Shown here one piece after another: positions 39,853-52,909 of a DNA stretch of 64,000 bases. Below the pieces are notes generated by a model. The model worked only from the letters and a program-made list of their open reading frames with translations, was not told the origin of the DNA and made no database searches. The stretch comes from Lamellibrachia columna (Eukaryota; Annelida; Polychaeta; Sabellida; Siboglinidae). The stretch lies in assembly GCA_963662155.1 (NCBI GenBank), contig OY759274.1, positions 18,367,916 through 18,431,915 on the forward strand, in the 5' to 3' direction. Made by a program: the position numbers and the translations under genes. Position 1 is the stretch's first letter. Each line of letters begins with the position of its first letter.

Positions 39853-40309
39853 GCTAGCTGTAGGGCGAATCAATGAGTCAGCACGCAAATCATGCAATGA
39901 CAGCAGACCAACATCTAGCACCGCTCTGTTTGTGCATATCACTACAAAATCATTGTCTTCGCCTTCGTACGATGATGCAAGCACCAACGCGGTCGGGCAC
40001 ACGGTGCTGCATAGCCATAGCCTAGCCCTAGGCATGGTAGCTTCCTCGGCGCAGCATGATGACTCAACGTAAACGTGCGCAGACATCGGGACGCAATTTC
40101 CACAGGTTCAACACATCACATTACCTAGTCAGGAATCGTTGACAGTCAAAGCGCTGTTGTAATTTTTCCTGAATCCAACGTCAACAAAGTCAAAGGCGAA
40201 GCCGACCTGGAGTCTGGAGCGTGACTAGCACACTCGGTGACACTTTACGACTGTCAACGGTTGTTTCCGTGTGGCCTGTCGAACTAGACTCTTCGTCTGT
40301 GGTTTCCAT
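39853..40309 (-). pseudogene. P2X7-like cysteine domain of a transposon gene, broken
   Basis: The minus strand encodes an acidic Ser/Thr-rich start (METTDEESSSTGHTETT at 40309), then after stops and a frame change TCGNCVPM, ESSCCAEE and FVVICTNRAVLDVGLLSLHD then LRADSLIRPTASR. This order (CG-x-C-x-PM, CC-x-E, V-C-x-N-x-x-VL, LHDLRADS) matches the C-terminal domain of P2X7-like proteins, widely carried by Kolobok-type transposons in invertebrates. It is followed by a GTCAGT at 39852-39847 that could be a donor. It is probably the decayed gene of the surrounding element. Confidence 0.55.
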
Positions 40310-41462
40310 TTCTCCAAAGATAGACAACTATTACGGAAGTTCAGTAAACCACTAATCGCTAGTAGCAGATCTGGTAAAACTGTCACAAGCGATGCATCCA
40401 TCTTGTCAACAAGTAAAAAATAGTTCCGGTATTCCGTTATCGCATATTCTCGTTGGTTAACGTCTCGTGTGTTCGAGAAGTGTGGCGTTTTCCACGATTT
40501 TTTGCGTGTTTTGTTGTAATTTCTTTAATTTTTTTTATTTGGAACGAACAAAAATGCTATTTTGTTGACGTGTGTAAACACTTGTATATATAACAGAGAC
40601 CCATATCTTTTTTTCGCTCCAAAAAATCGAAAATTTACATTGATTAGATATACGCGACTCAAACCACTCGTTTCGACAACAAGATGGCGATACGCAGTGA
40701 TGTATTTTATCGATTTTTTTCTCGAACAAAATCAGTTTTTCAGTTTATCTCATAAATTAGCAGGTATCTGTCACCATTAATGCATAGTTAGATAATATAT
40801 ATTTAAATATACGGCATAACACAAAATTGCTTCAGTTCCCCTTTAAAGTAAGGTGCTTAATAAATTCGATTTTTTTTATTTCACAAAATTTGGCGAAAAA
40901 TCAAACCTACCTAGTATCCACTGCAACATGCTAGCTCGTTTGTGCAACTTTTGAATGTAGTTTTCTCTGAAATCATCAGACAAACAATTAAATTAGTTAA
41001 TGCTTGTTCAAGCATAAACTGGAGTCATAATCGAAATGGTGAAAAATCACGATTTTCTTCCTTGGTGAATTTTTATAACTTTGTCATGTGATCGGCCAGA
41101 GGATGGAATCACGCCCATGATCAGCATTAACCCACGCAGTGTTTACCATTTTGGATATCCACTATTTTGGTCCATATCTATACTCTAAGGACTAAAATCA
41201 ATTCTTTTTTATTAAACAGAGTACGCACATTACTTAAGCTAGTCACACACTACACACCTGGACATAAGTGAACCGGATTCTCGATGGGATGAACCATTTA
41301 ACGAATCAGCTTTAACTAGCCTAACTTACACGGATTCCTGTCGACGTCCTTACTTGTATTTTTGTATCTCAATGTTTTCATTACATCATTCCAAATCACT
41401 TCCGGTACAAAAGGGGCATATAATGGTATAACATAATGTTTTAATGGCACTTTTCCAACCTT

Positions 41463-41755
41463 TATGCCAATTTTCCCCATATCTTGAAAATTACACCACA
41501 TAGAGCCGTAAGTGTACTGTCAAAATACAGGTTTTCGGGGGCAACGATTTAAAATATTTTAGTGTTGACCTCTTCCGACATTCATATCCGCCAAATTTAA
41601 AGATGATTGTCATTAAAACTAATTTTCCAAACATCTTAAAAACTACATCACCTAGAGCCGTAAGTGTATTGTCAAAACACAGGTTTTCGGTGGCAACAAA
41701 TTCAAATATTTTATTTTTGACCTTCTCCGGCATTTATATTTGCCGTGTTTAGAGA
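41463..41755. repeat. Two diverged tandem copies of about 170 bp
   Basis: TAGAGCCGTAAGTGTA and TGTCAAAA.ACAGGTTTTCGG occur at 41501 and 41653 with similar flanks on both sides. No gene associated. Confidence 0.75.
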
Positions 41756-42918
<1,163 letters not shown>

Positions 42919-43662
42919 ACATGCCAGCAGAAAGGTTCGTAGAGCAATCCTCGAAATATGTATCAAAATTAACACCATATCAAATATGTGTACTCCGTAG
43001 TATAGATATTATTTATCTACAAAACCAAATGACGTTTATACATAAACCATCCGCATTCTGTTAGGTCACAAATTCGTTGTTTATAATGCACCTTTTGTTT
43101 TCATAGTAGCTGTCTCGAAGCATTTCTTTGTTCACCCATTTCGTCCGACTTGCTGTCAACGCAATGCACTTGTACCTATTTAGCTGATATCAGCTTTTAC
43201 AGACAACACAACAGGAAGCACGCAGTGTGTGCTGTGGAGATACAACGTATGTTGAAACAGATATCATGCAAGTCAACACGGATATAGCACACGAAATGCT
43301 GTCTTGCACACTCCTCCATATTTCTTCAATTGGTCGTTATTCAGTCATGATAGGCCCTACACAGTATGCCATTTGTCGCTTCATTAGCAGAAGCACCAAC
43401 TTCGCATGGATTGTTATATACGACTCGCTAAATGCAAGAATTCCCTGCATGCTGGCTGGTGGACAGGAATTAACACTTTTAGTTTTTGTCTGTGCTGGCG
43501 GAGGTAATCAACGAACCACGACAGGCATTGTCCGTGGGCACGGACGGCGTTGTCCTGTTTGCATCAGATAATCTTTAGCAGCACCACGCCTTGACACGTG
43601 TCAACGCCGTCAATGACGTTGTAATCCTCACTTAGAAGCGCAATTTCTATATCGCAATTATT

Positions 43663-44660
43663 CTGGTATCCTAATTGTATCGACACATGCGTATTGTTCT
43701 ATTGAGAATACGTAATCGTTATGTTTACAGCAATTTTCTCAACACGTTTACACACAAAAATACTGGTACGCATCAATTAGTGCGCGTTCCGTGTTCTGCT
43801 GTAAATGTGACTTTAATGTGGGCAGAAAAGGACAGCCCCTTACACTGGACTCCCAAGCACGCACACACGCATGCACGAGGGAGGGAGGGAGGGAGGGAGG
43901 GAGGGAGGCGGGGATGGAAGCAGACAGGTGGAAGGCGGGAAGGCAGGCAGACAGACAGGAACAATGCATTCGTGGTATCCAGTTCTTGGGATTGTTCAAA
44001 GTGTTTTACATTTCAACCCATGGCAGAAATATTCGTTCAAAATCCACCTCAACTTCTCTGGGAAGCAATTATTCTGGTATCCTAATTGTATCGACACATG
44101 CATATTTTTATGTCGAGAATACGTAATCATTCTGTTTAAAGCAATTTTCTCAAAACATGCACACACAAAAACCAACAGTACACATCAGTTGGTGTGCATT
44201 CAGTGTTCTGCAGTAAATGTACGTGTGACTTCAATGTGGACAGAATAAGACCGCTCCTTACATATGATTCACACGCACACACGCACGCATGAGGGATGTA
44301 GGCGGGGATGGAAGCAGAGAGGGAGGGTGGCAGGCAGATAGGCAGGAAAATATGTTCGTTGTATCCAGTCATTTGTTCTGTTCAAAGTGTTTTAAACTTC
44401 ACCCCCTAGCACACCTGTCCATTCTAACTCCATCCCGACTTCTCTGGGAAGCACTCAGCCATGCTGCAATTACTGCACGAAGACAATTCTGACATATATT
44501 CACTGCCCATATAGCCAAGTATTCATTGATACAAATGAATGAGTTGTGGTAACGCTTGGTGAAACAAATTGCCAAAGCTTCGAAACAGCAGCAAGAGGGT
44601 TCAGACTAGGGTTTTCACGACTGAGAGCCTGACGTTCTATCCGGAACGCTACCACGCCCC
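43663..44660. repeat. Tandem duplicate of a SINE-containing repeat, about 405-bp unit
   Basis: ATTCTGGTATCCTAATTGTA begins a unit at 43663 and again at 44068. Each contains TTCTGC.GTAAATGT, GACAG..C.CCTTACA, a GGGA-rich or GCATGAGGGA stretch and, on the minus strand, the 3' part of the SINE (AGAAGTTGAGGTGG ... CAATCCCAAGAACTGG in the first copy). The second copy continues into a full-length minus-strand SINE (44345-44660). A related segment lies at 16680-16765. Confidence 0.75.
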
Positions 44661-46160
44661 ATTCGATAGGAGAGAAGGAGACGCGGGAGGGGGGGGGGCA
44701 GAGAAGAAGCGAGCGATGGAAAGGAGGCATCGCGGGAGGGAGACTGAGCGTGTGTTTGTTAATGCAGGCAAGTACACGTGTTTAGCAATATTTAATATGG
44801 CAATGGTTCACACCACACTGTAGCTTCCTCATACGTGCATCTTACTGCTAATATTAGTACGAAGAGCAAAATAATAAACCGCGCAAAAACAAATGTTCCA
44901 ACATAGGCCTGTATAGCTCAATGAGCGTACCAGCTCAGATCACGTTATTTGGATATTATTAAACGTCGGCGGGGAGCGTGTCTGCGTATCACTGTTTGTT
45001 ACACACGTGTATCCTGGTGCGAAGTCAACACTTGTGTAGCACGCGGTGTCCGTGTTGGGGTGCGTTGAATGCTATATCAAAGATGATTGATTGTTTGTTA
45101 TACTGTTTACATCATCTAACGTGTATCCTGGAGCGAAACCAGCAATGGTGCCCCATCAAAGAGACGTCGGAGTCGTGCATCAGTGCTTCAAGTGACCTGG
45201 ATGGTCTTTCAAGAGCAGTTGCTGTAGACGTCGGAGAATGGATGAAGATTGGATGACGTCGAACAAGACAAATATGTACTTGGGCATCAGTTTGGTGCTG
45301 CCGAGCGCCGTCGCCATGTAGTTCGCTGTCGTCGATGAACTCTCGCATCAAACATACGACCACCTTGTCGCCGTTGTCGAAGCCGCCTATTTTCGAGGCG
45401 CCGACGTCGTCATGATAGACAGGGTTGGCGGCGTGTTGGAATTACAGAACCACAATGTCGTAGTCTCTACCTCTCCCTCTCCATTTCCCTCTCCCTTCCC
45501 TCCATCCCCCTCCCTACCTTTCCCCTCCCTCTCTCCCTCCCTCCCGCCTTTCCTCCCTCCCTCCCTCCCTCCCTCCCACACTCCCTCACTCCCTCCACAT
45601 TGACGTGACATCAGGAGTCAGTCGTTCCAGCGTTCCAGCATTTGCATGCGACCCACAAACATTTGATTTATCAAATGCACAATCAAATGTACGATCAAAT
45701 GCAAGTGTAATTCTTTGAATAATTATTGTTGTTAGATTCACTTTCACATACCATTAAAAAAAGTTCTCTGAAGTGAGCAGTACCTTCAGCAGATTATGAA
45801 ATCGTTGTCTGACCTGTGAATCCACTTTCACACCGTGCTCCTTAAAAAGTGTTCTGTATGTCAAATGTTCAATGCCTGAGCTGTTGTTTATACAAGATGA
45901 ACATACCAAATGGTCTGTAGGATTATGGCTTCAGAGTTTATCCGTTCATTGAAACAAATTAAACAATGCAGTCAAATGACTCCCTTGTGTTGTGTTTGCA
46001 CTGTTGGTGTGGGTTCGCGTGGCAGCTCATTTGGGGGAGTAAACAGCAGCAGTAGTATTGACACATGTGACAATGATGACAGTGGCAATGCCCAAATGAC
46101 AATAACAACAGTGGCAATGACAGTTGTCTGTGGTTTATACTGCTATGTTTGATGTGTACC
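44661..46160. other. No gene established; CCCT-rich at 45470-45600
   Basis: 45000-45420 is relatively CpG-rich, with a minus-strand frame of 83 codons (EFIDDSELHGDGARQHQTDA) that I cannot assign. The CGTGTATCCTGG.GCGAA motif occurs at 45005 and 45119, so this part is itself partly duplicated. 45470-45600 is a CCCT-rich simple repeat. 45610-46160 shows nothing. Confidence 0.4.
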
Positions 46161-46164
46161 TCAC

Positions 46165-46440
46165 AACGCGTCCGGCTAGGTTCAAATCAAATTCAAATTC
46201 TCTTGCTGTCGTATCAAAGCTTTGGCAATTTTTTGCCCACTTTACCACAGTTCACTCAGCGATAAATGAGTACACAGCTAGAGACAGTGGTGGAAATGTG
46301 GACGAATAATCTTCGCAAAATAATTGCAGTGTGGCTGAATGCTTTCCAGAGAAGTTGAGATGGTGTTGGAATGAACAGGTGTACCAGGGGGTGAACTGGT
46401 AAGCACGTTGAACAATCCCAATGGCTGGATAGCGTGCTGT
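46165..46440 (+). mobile_element. tRNA-derived SINE (orthologous position to 17940-18262)
   Basis: Contains AGGTTCAAATCAAATTC (B-box region), AAAGCTTTGGCAATTTTTTG, GATAAATGAGTACAC, GTGTGGCTGAATGCTTTCC and TGAACAATCCCAATGGCTGG. It lies immediately before the exon at 46476, as its homologue does at 17940-18262. Confidence 0.75.
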
Positions 46441-46475
46441 ATAATAACGTACCTTTACTTGAGGTCTTCTTACAG

Positions 46476-46565
46476 AAACAATTTTGATGGACCGAGAGTA
46501 AACGGTATCAAGGGTCACTTCAATCGGATCGCTGTTGCCTATCCCCACTTTGTGTGTTTGCACAG
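46476..46565 (+). other. Exon of an unidentified duplicated gene (block B)
   Basis: Bounded by CTTCTTACAG and a GTAGGT donor at 46566. The open frame contains NNFDGPRVNGIKGHFNRIAV and YPHFVC. See the homologue at 17822-17927. Confidence 0.5.
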
Positions 46566-46837
46566 GTAGGTGTCATAATGTCGAATTTCTGCGAATTGCT
46601 ATTATATGAACTATTTTCCTGGATATGGTTATGTATATGTTAGAGAGTATATAGACGGATGGCATAAACAAGTTATGCAATAATAGTATCCAAGTGAGGT
46701 GTGGGAGCCCACATTGGAAGTTTATTGTTAGGCGTGGGGCATGATTATGCAATAATTGTACCCATGATGTTTTCGCTTTTGGCGTGGTACATTATATTAA
46801 AAGGGGTATCAACTTAATGGGACCGTCCACGACACGT

Positions 46838-47152
46838 TCGACATCACTGCGGTCGAACGTATTCAGCTGGTGGTGAGATCATGCGAACGACGGCCACATC
46901 AGTTATCGTTCTATTCAACGCAGCAGTACTGTACGTCCAGCCGACCGTTCAACTGTCTTCCCCGTGTGCGACATCAGAGCGTCCGCGTCAGCCGTCGTCA
47001 CGAAACGTCGCCGTCTCCACGATCTATTGACATCTGGCGTACTATCGTCCAGCCGACAACAACATCGACATCACTGCGGTCGAACCTATTCAGCTGGCGG
47101 TGAGATCATGCCACCGACGGCCACATCAGTTGTTCTATTCAACGCAGCAGAA
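46838..47152. repeat. Duplicated segment, two copies about 227 bp apart
   Basis: CGACATCACTGCGGTCGAAC followed by TATTCAGCTGG.GGTGAGATCATGC and TTCTATTCAACGCAGCAG occurs at 46838-46930 and 47065-47152. CpG-rich relative to its surroundings. No protein recognised. Confidence 0.8.
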
Positions 47153-47590
47153 TGACGCGAAGGGTATTGTTGACTTTGTGCGTCGTAAAGCACGCTTCTG
47201 TGACTATTTTTTCTTTCGGAATATTGTATTATAAGTGTGAAAAACGCCTTTCTGCTTTTGACGAATTTATTAACGCTGATGTCTGTGGTACGGTCTTGAA
47301 TTTCTAATAAATCAGTATTGGTGCTGAATGGTAATGGCTTTTGTTTTGGTAACTTGCTTGATTTTTTTCGATGATGTTATTTATCCTTTCCCTGTGCATC
47401 CTTCTTGTCAAGGGTTAAATTTATTTTGATATGCGTTCTGTAGTCAAGAAGAGTACGTCATTTATATATGAGTACAACAATCTGATAAAATGGATATCGC
47501 TCAAACGGAGTTACATATAATTGGTTGATTCTGTAATTTTACTCAGCAGAATACCAAAGTGTGTGTTTGTGATCTGTGTCATTGAAGCAG

Positions 47591-47690
47591 GAGAACTGTA
47601 ACATGATGGTGGCCGCCGCCTTCCACTCCAGCACCCAGTTGTGGAACGTCATGATCAGCAATGATGGCGGCTTCGTCACGCGTGAGATAG
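47591..47690 (+). other. Exon of an unidentified duplicated gene (block B)
   Basis: AG acceptor at 47589-47590, open frame ENCNMMVAAAFHSSTQLWNV then MISNDGGFVTREIG, donor GTCAGT at 47691. The mirrored homologue at 17131-17290 conserves the frame. The protein is not recognised. Confidence 0.5.
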
Positions 47691-47984
47691 GTCAGTCAGT
47701 GGGATAGGTATGTCAGGAGAAAAGGGCTTTGAGGAGAATCCTGTCACTGTCATGGGCACCAGGTGTCTAAAAGCTGCACCATAGTCACATAACACCATGT
47801 TTGTAGAAGGATGCTAAAAGTTGGCAAACCTTGTATTGAAATGTTGTTTCTCATAAGCATTTCATACACTATTTATGAAAATGTTGACCACATCATTGAA
47901 TTTATTAAATATAACTATTTACCAAGCTAATGGTGCTCTTCCTTCTTGTTCACCGCTTTATAGGGGTGAGGGTCAGGTGAAACA

Positions 47985-48760
47985 TTCATCCTTCTTTTGT
48001 CCAACCTCTTTGTTCTTTTTATTCGACGAACCAAGTTGTTCTCACAAACTTGCAGCTGCAACTGTTGTTGTTATGTCAACGCCACTGTCTCCAGACCATA
48101 GAGGCATGCTGGTGCAACACGCTCACTCAGGACTTTCCCTTTCAGCATTTTCAAAACGTTTCTCTCCAACATGACTCCCTCTACGTATCTCCAAGCATTC
48201 GCTCCCGCTTGTATACGACGTCTCACTTCTACCTCTGAATGATCATCCTCCGTAACCTTTCATCCAAGGTACCCAAAGCCATCCACTTGCTTGATCTCTT
48301 TACCTTCCAAACTGATGGTCAGCTCATCTCTCTAGTGTCCAACCCACGTCCGTGCTTCTTGAACACCCCCTTTCATTCCTCCAACACTTCCTGTAGTTCT
48401 TGTTTGTTCTGTGCTATTTTGACCAAATCGTCTGCATACGCCATCTTCCTGAGAAGGTCCACAAATCCCACTGCCATTCTCCCTTCCATCTCCAACCTCT
48501 TCTCTATCAGCTGTCTTAATGCAAACATCCCATCAGTCTTTCCTTTTCCCTTTCCGAATCCCTGTTGTTCTTCCCCGAATCCTTGCTCTACTCTCTTTCT
48601 GATCCTCCCATCCAGGGTCCTCTCTAGCAGCTTCACGATGTGACTTAGAAATGCGATGCCTCTGTATTTCCCAGGTCTTGCGCATCTCCCTTCTTCTACA
48701 ATATTGGGACAATTAGCCCTGTTCGCTACTCGTCTGGTACTTTACCTTTCCTCATACATG
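47985..48760 (-). mobile_element. Non-LTR retrotransposon RT fragment with internal deletion
   Basis: Minus-strand order: KYRGIAFLSHIVKLLERTLD, EEQQGFGKGK, DGMFALRQLIEKRLEMEG, AVGFVDL, then YADDLVKIAQNKQELQEVLE, VDGFGYLG, EVEVRRRIQAGANAWRYVEG and ACLYGLETVALT. These are consecutive blocks of a LINE reverse transcriptase. Sequence between FVDL and YADD (the AFD-to-YADD core) has been deleted, and stops are present. It interrupts the duplicated gene between blocks B and A. Confidence 0.9.
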
Positions 48761-48884
48761 TATTCACTACAGACAGACCAACATACACTTCTTTATAGGT
48801 TAGACAGAGTACACAGAATATGTGTATGCAGACATTGAAAACTAAAGCTGATTGAGTGTTATTGTTTCTGCATCCTACCTACAC

Positions 48885-50500
48885 AAATGCAGAAGTTCAC
48901 GCTGCGTATAAAGGACAGAGACCATAGTGGGGACAGTATCACACCCATCAATGTCTATATCACCCCCAAAACAGTCTCCCTGCTTGCTACATTTGACTAG
49001 AATGTTTAAACTAAAAGTTATAAATACTGACTAATTCATAGAAACTACACTTAAGACGTCTCATTTAGATGTGTTGATTATATTAGTTACGCTAATGTGC
49101 TCCTGCTAATGTTGCTCCTGTGAAGCAGGGCAGTTTAGGCATTGTCCATTGCTTGACTGTTTTCAGCCCTGAGTGGGAAATGGATTGAGATAGCCTACTG
49201 GACAATTTCGGGAGCTGTGCAGCACCAAGAGTCAGTGGGACAGGGTCCACAGCTCTTCCAGACGTTCACCGTACACACCATATTTCTTGGGAAAATATTC
49301 AAATATACCTGGAAAAGCTTTGTTTCATGATGGTGACCATGTCACATTTATGGCATGATTTTAAGTGGGTCATCAATCACATATACTCTGACATCCACAG
49401 TTATATAAAATATACAAGTAAAAGCTTGGTTTTCTTTTCAAGTAATCCAAATTGAAGCATTGATTATGATCATATCAGCTTTATTTTGATACGACGCGGC
49501 TTATCAGTAACAGGTGCTTGAATAAAAGAAAGTTAATCACTGTAGCTCACTGCTGTGTTTGCAGTGTGCTCTGAGTACAACCATGTACATACGTGGAACG
49601 TGACCTGATTCCTTGCCATGATCAGCACACAGCCCGGCTCATTGGCCTTGGCATTATTCAAGGTTATCTCCATAGAGAGGGTAGAACCACACCTTCAGTA
49701 TATCCACAGTAACAACTTTGGTAAATCACATTGATAGGATCTAGAATGACAAGAATTAGATATTTCAGTAAATTATAATATAGTAGGTTACGTAATAAAA
49801 AAAATTAATTCTGCATTTACCTTCCACTGTGCTGTGCTAGAAAGTGCTGTCCGTATCGAAATGTAGATAACTATAGTTGTTGTTCCTGCTGTTTTATTGG
49901 ACAACCTTTTTTCTGAGACAGGACCCGCCCGTTATGTGAAGACGAATGCTTTTATCTAGGAAAAGAGATCAAATTAACATTCGAGGAGCCACCTTAAAAT
50001 TTTTATTTAATCAAGTTACTGGGCCAGCAAATTGCATTTTTTACTGATGTGATAATAACTTACTATCAACTAACCGTAGTTCAATTATAGGCTTTCATAT
50101 GCAAACACAGCCGAAATCAACCTCGGAAAGTGGACAATTTGCAGACATTCTGTGTGTAATGCAGTAGCAGAATAATATCCAGGATATACTTCTGAAGAGA
50201 TATTGTCTCATAAACAGTATTTCTGGAATATGGAGTTAATGATGAGATATTGTCCAGATAATATTGGTAGGGATACAATCAGGAGGGATGCTAACTTATA
50301 TGAAGCGTACATTGCTAAACTTTTATTACGTGTCACGCCACTGCATTACTTGCAAAAAAGTCCGTCCCGTGGTTGTGCGACTGGGTCAGCAAACATACCA
50401 TGACTCGTGCAACTCTTTTGCGCATCGCCGCATTCGGGGAATTGTTTTTGGAATTACATGCATCCTGCTTATATTGAGTACGATAACTTATTAGTCTTTT
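48885..50500 (+). other. Exons of an unidentified duplicated gene (block A), inverted copy
   Basis: Pieces in order: about 48891-48980 ([19 protein letters not shown]), with damaged splice sites compared with 24645-24761; 49167-49270 ([16 protein letters not shown] and [14 protein letters not shown]) between TTTTCAG and GTACAC; and 49581-49730, where the minus-strand counterpart is at 23830-23970. The region is the reverse complement of 24850-19815, except that the 3.3 kb holding ANAPC10 is missing at about 50165-50262. The protein is not recognised. Confidence 0.45.
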
Positions 50501-51297
50501 CTCAATTGTATCACCTGTAAACAAAGGAAAGAGGCATTTGTTGTAATTTTACAATGACACTAAACATTCAAACACTACCACACCCAGTCTCTGTGCAAAT
50601 ATGCGCATGGAACAATTTTATAACATTTCATCAATTTATGAATTGGAAGGTATATTTTATTTGCTAACTCCATTTTTACTTGACAACTATTATAGCCTGT
50701 GTACTATAATAAAATTTGCATGTGTGTATGTATGTATTATTATTCAGGCAATGTTTCGACCATATTTATATGGACGAACCAATATGGTACATAACTCCGT
50801 ATGCTATGCATGGTTGGGCAACCTAAACTGACTTTACCATGAACTGTCAGGGCGATCAGGGCGAAATGCCCCAGGTATATGGGTGGCTGTCTTGCCCCAG
50901 GGTGCACCAATATGGCTTTTAGGGGTATGCTTCCTGCTGCAAATGTTCATCCTCCCATGGTCGTCGGCATACTGCTTCGAATGTTCATCCTATCATTCCA
51001 CCATGGATCAACATATGTGTTGCTCATTTACATGTTGATATTGTTCTTACGTAATATAGCTATCTACAATATAGACGTAATGTTTGGTCGAGTTAGAATT
51101 ATGTATTTTTGAAATGCAACCATTGGTTGATTCAGACAGAAAAGGAAGCAATTAACTAGACAGTTTTTGTTACATCTATGTGTAACAAGATATTTGTAAA
51201 TTTTGTTTTTTAACATATTCACATGGCCTGCATTAAGAGAAACTGTAGATAATTTGTCCCATTCATTTAATGTCAACTTCTGTGTATATCACTCCAG

Positions 51298-51405
51298 ACA
51301 CAATGGTTCAGCCGTGGACGCCATCTCTCGTGAGTAGAACATCACCACGAAGAAATGAGTTGGTTTTTGTGCATCCATCAGCTGAGATGTTCCCAGAGGA
51401 ATATG
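51298..51405 (+). other. Possible exon, unidentified
   Basis: A pyrimidine-rich tract and AG (ATCACTCCAG) precede 51298. One frame is open for the whole 108 nt (QPWTPSLVSRTSPRRNELVF then VHPSAEMFPEEYG) and ends at a GTAAGTG donor. A second acceptor-like TTTGTTTGTGCAG at 51833-51845 could start the next exon. I cannot assign a product. Confidence 0.4.
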
Positions 51406-52019
51406 GTAAGTGAGCAAGGAATAAATAATTATATTTTATTAGTATATTCTGTTCTGTGATCATGCTCGGGAGTTTTCGTGGCTAATTTAAGGGAAAATTA
51501 ATGAATTCGGTTTTGCTATAATTGATGAAACCATGACAAAGACATATCACGTTCCATCTATTCGTATTTTAGCGCCTTTGTTTTTAAAGATCTCTGTCCA
51601 GATATACAAATTATTGGCGGTTTCATGTAAAGTCTCTCAATCCCGCTGAGCCTCAAAAATTGTATGGTAATTAAACTGAATTAATATTACACAATTAATT
51701 GTTTCAATACTATGAGGGAAAGTTAATTTTGGCAAAAGTGTACTACCCTGTACGTGGAAACGCCCACATACAATTATATTTATTATTAACTTCGTTAACT
51801 TTAAATAATGTCAAAATTATAACTTATGTTTGTTTGTTTGTGCAGTCGGGGTTCCAACAAAATGAAGACATTGCCACATGGTTCCTCCTGGAAGTGTTTA
51901 AGGACAATCAGTGCGGACAGTACTGGTGACACAGCAAATGATAAAGTGTTGACTGAATTTAGTGAACCACTTGAGCGGATCCAGACACTGGGTAGTGGGT
52001 CCAAGCAGTGTACAGAAAG

Positions 52020-52450
52020 AGACCATTTCGTTGCTGAGGCGATCTGCCGCATTTGATACCATTGGTCAAAGGACAACTTATTAAAAGCAAGTCAATGTGG
52101 TGTGGCGTAACTGGCACAGAGCTGGTTCTCATCATATTTAACTGATAGATGCAAAAGAATGAAGATAGCGAATTGTTTCTCAGCCTCGCTCCCTACTTCA
52201 CGTAGTGTTCCTCAGGGTGTTTCACTCTCTACGCTACACTACTTGGCTCAGTTATCCAACGTCACAATTTGGATCACCAAGTGTATGCTAATAAATCACA
52301 GACCTATGCTATTTCGGCTATACGAGATACAAATCACTTCCAAAACTAGCTCAGGGATCGTCTCCACAAAATCTTCCATTGGATGACAGAGACCACATTA
52401 AAGTTAAATGCAAGTAAATCCTAGTTTGTTATTATTGGTAGGGTAAATGT
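52020..52450 (+). mobile_element. LINE reverse-transcriptase fragment
   Basis: Plus-strand frames give LTDRCKRMKIANCFSASLP, SVPQGVS, then GSVIQRHNLDHQVYAN and WMTETTLKLNASKS, the same region of RT (through the degraded YADD) as the fragments at 3040 and 54660, but from a more complete copy. Frameshifted and dead. Confidence 0.8.
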
Positions 52451-52909
52451 TGCATGTCTATTTGAATCGATTAGGTGTGCACAATATGTTGCAAGACGTT
52501 TCCTTATGTGTCGGTCTTTAGATTGCATGTAGAGAAGCACAGTAAAATCAAAAACATTAGCTTAACAGTGTGACCTGGCTGTTCTTCGAAGAGAACAAAT
52601 TTGCATGTGTGCTGGAGTATCGTAAAACACTAACATTATATAGCCGTTTTGTATTGGGAGTGACGTAGAGTGATTTAATGAAAGCATTGAGTTACTAAAA
52701 TGCAAGGAAGGACATCAACATAATAATTTACATGTAATTGATTACGGATTGACAGACGTTTGCTACGGCGACAATAAAACTGATGCCGATTGACCAACTA
52801 ATGCGAATCGAGAATAATAACCTGAATCTGAATATGTAATGATCGATGTTCTTTTGTTTAAAAAATAAGAGACCAATGACGTGAGTGACGCTTAGCCATT
52901 ATCTGCCAA

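Noticed and set aside
48239..48643. 134-codon plus-strand ORF
   Set aside because: Antisense shadow of the LINE RT fragment on the minus strand.
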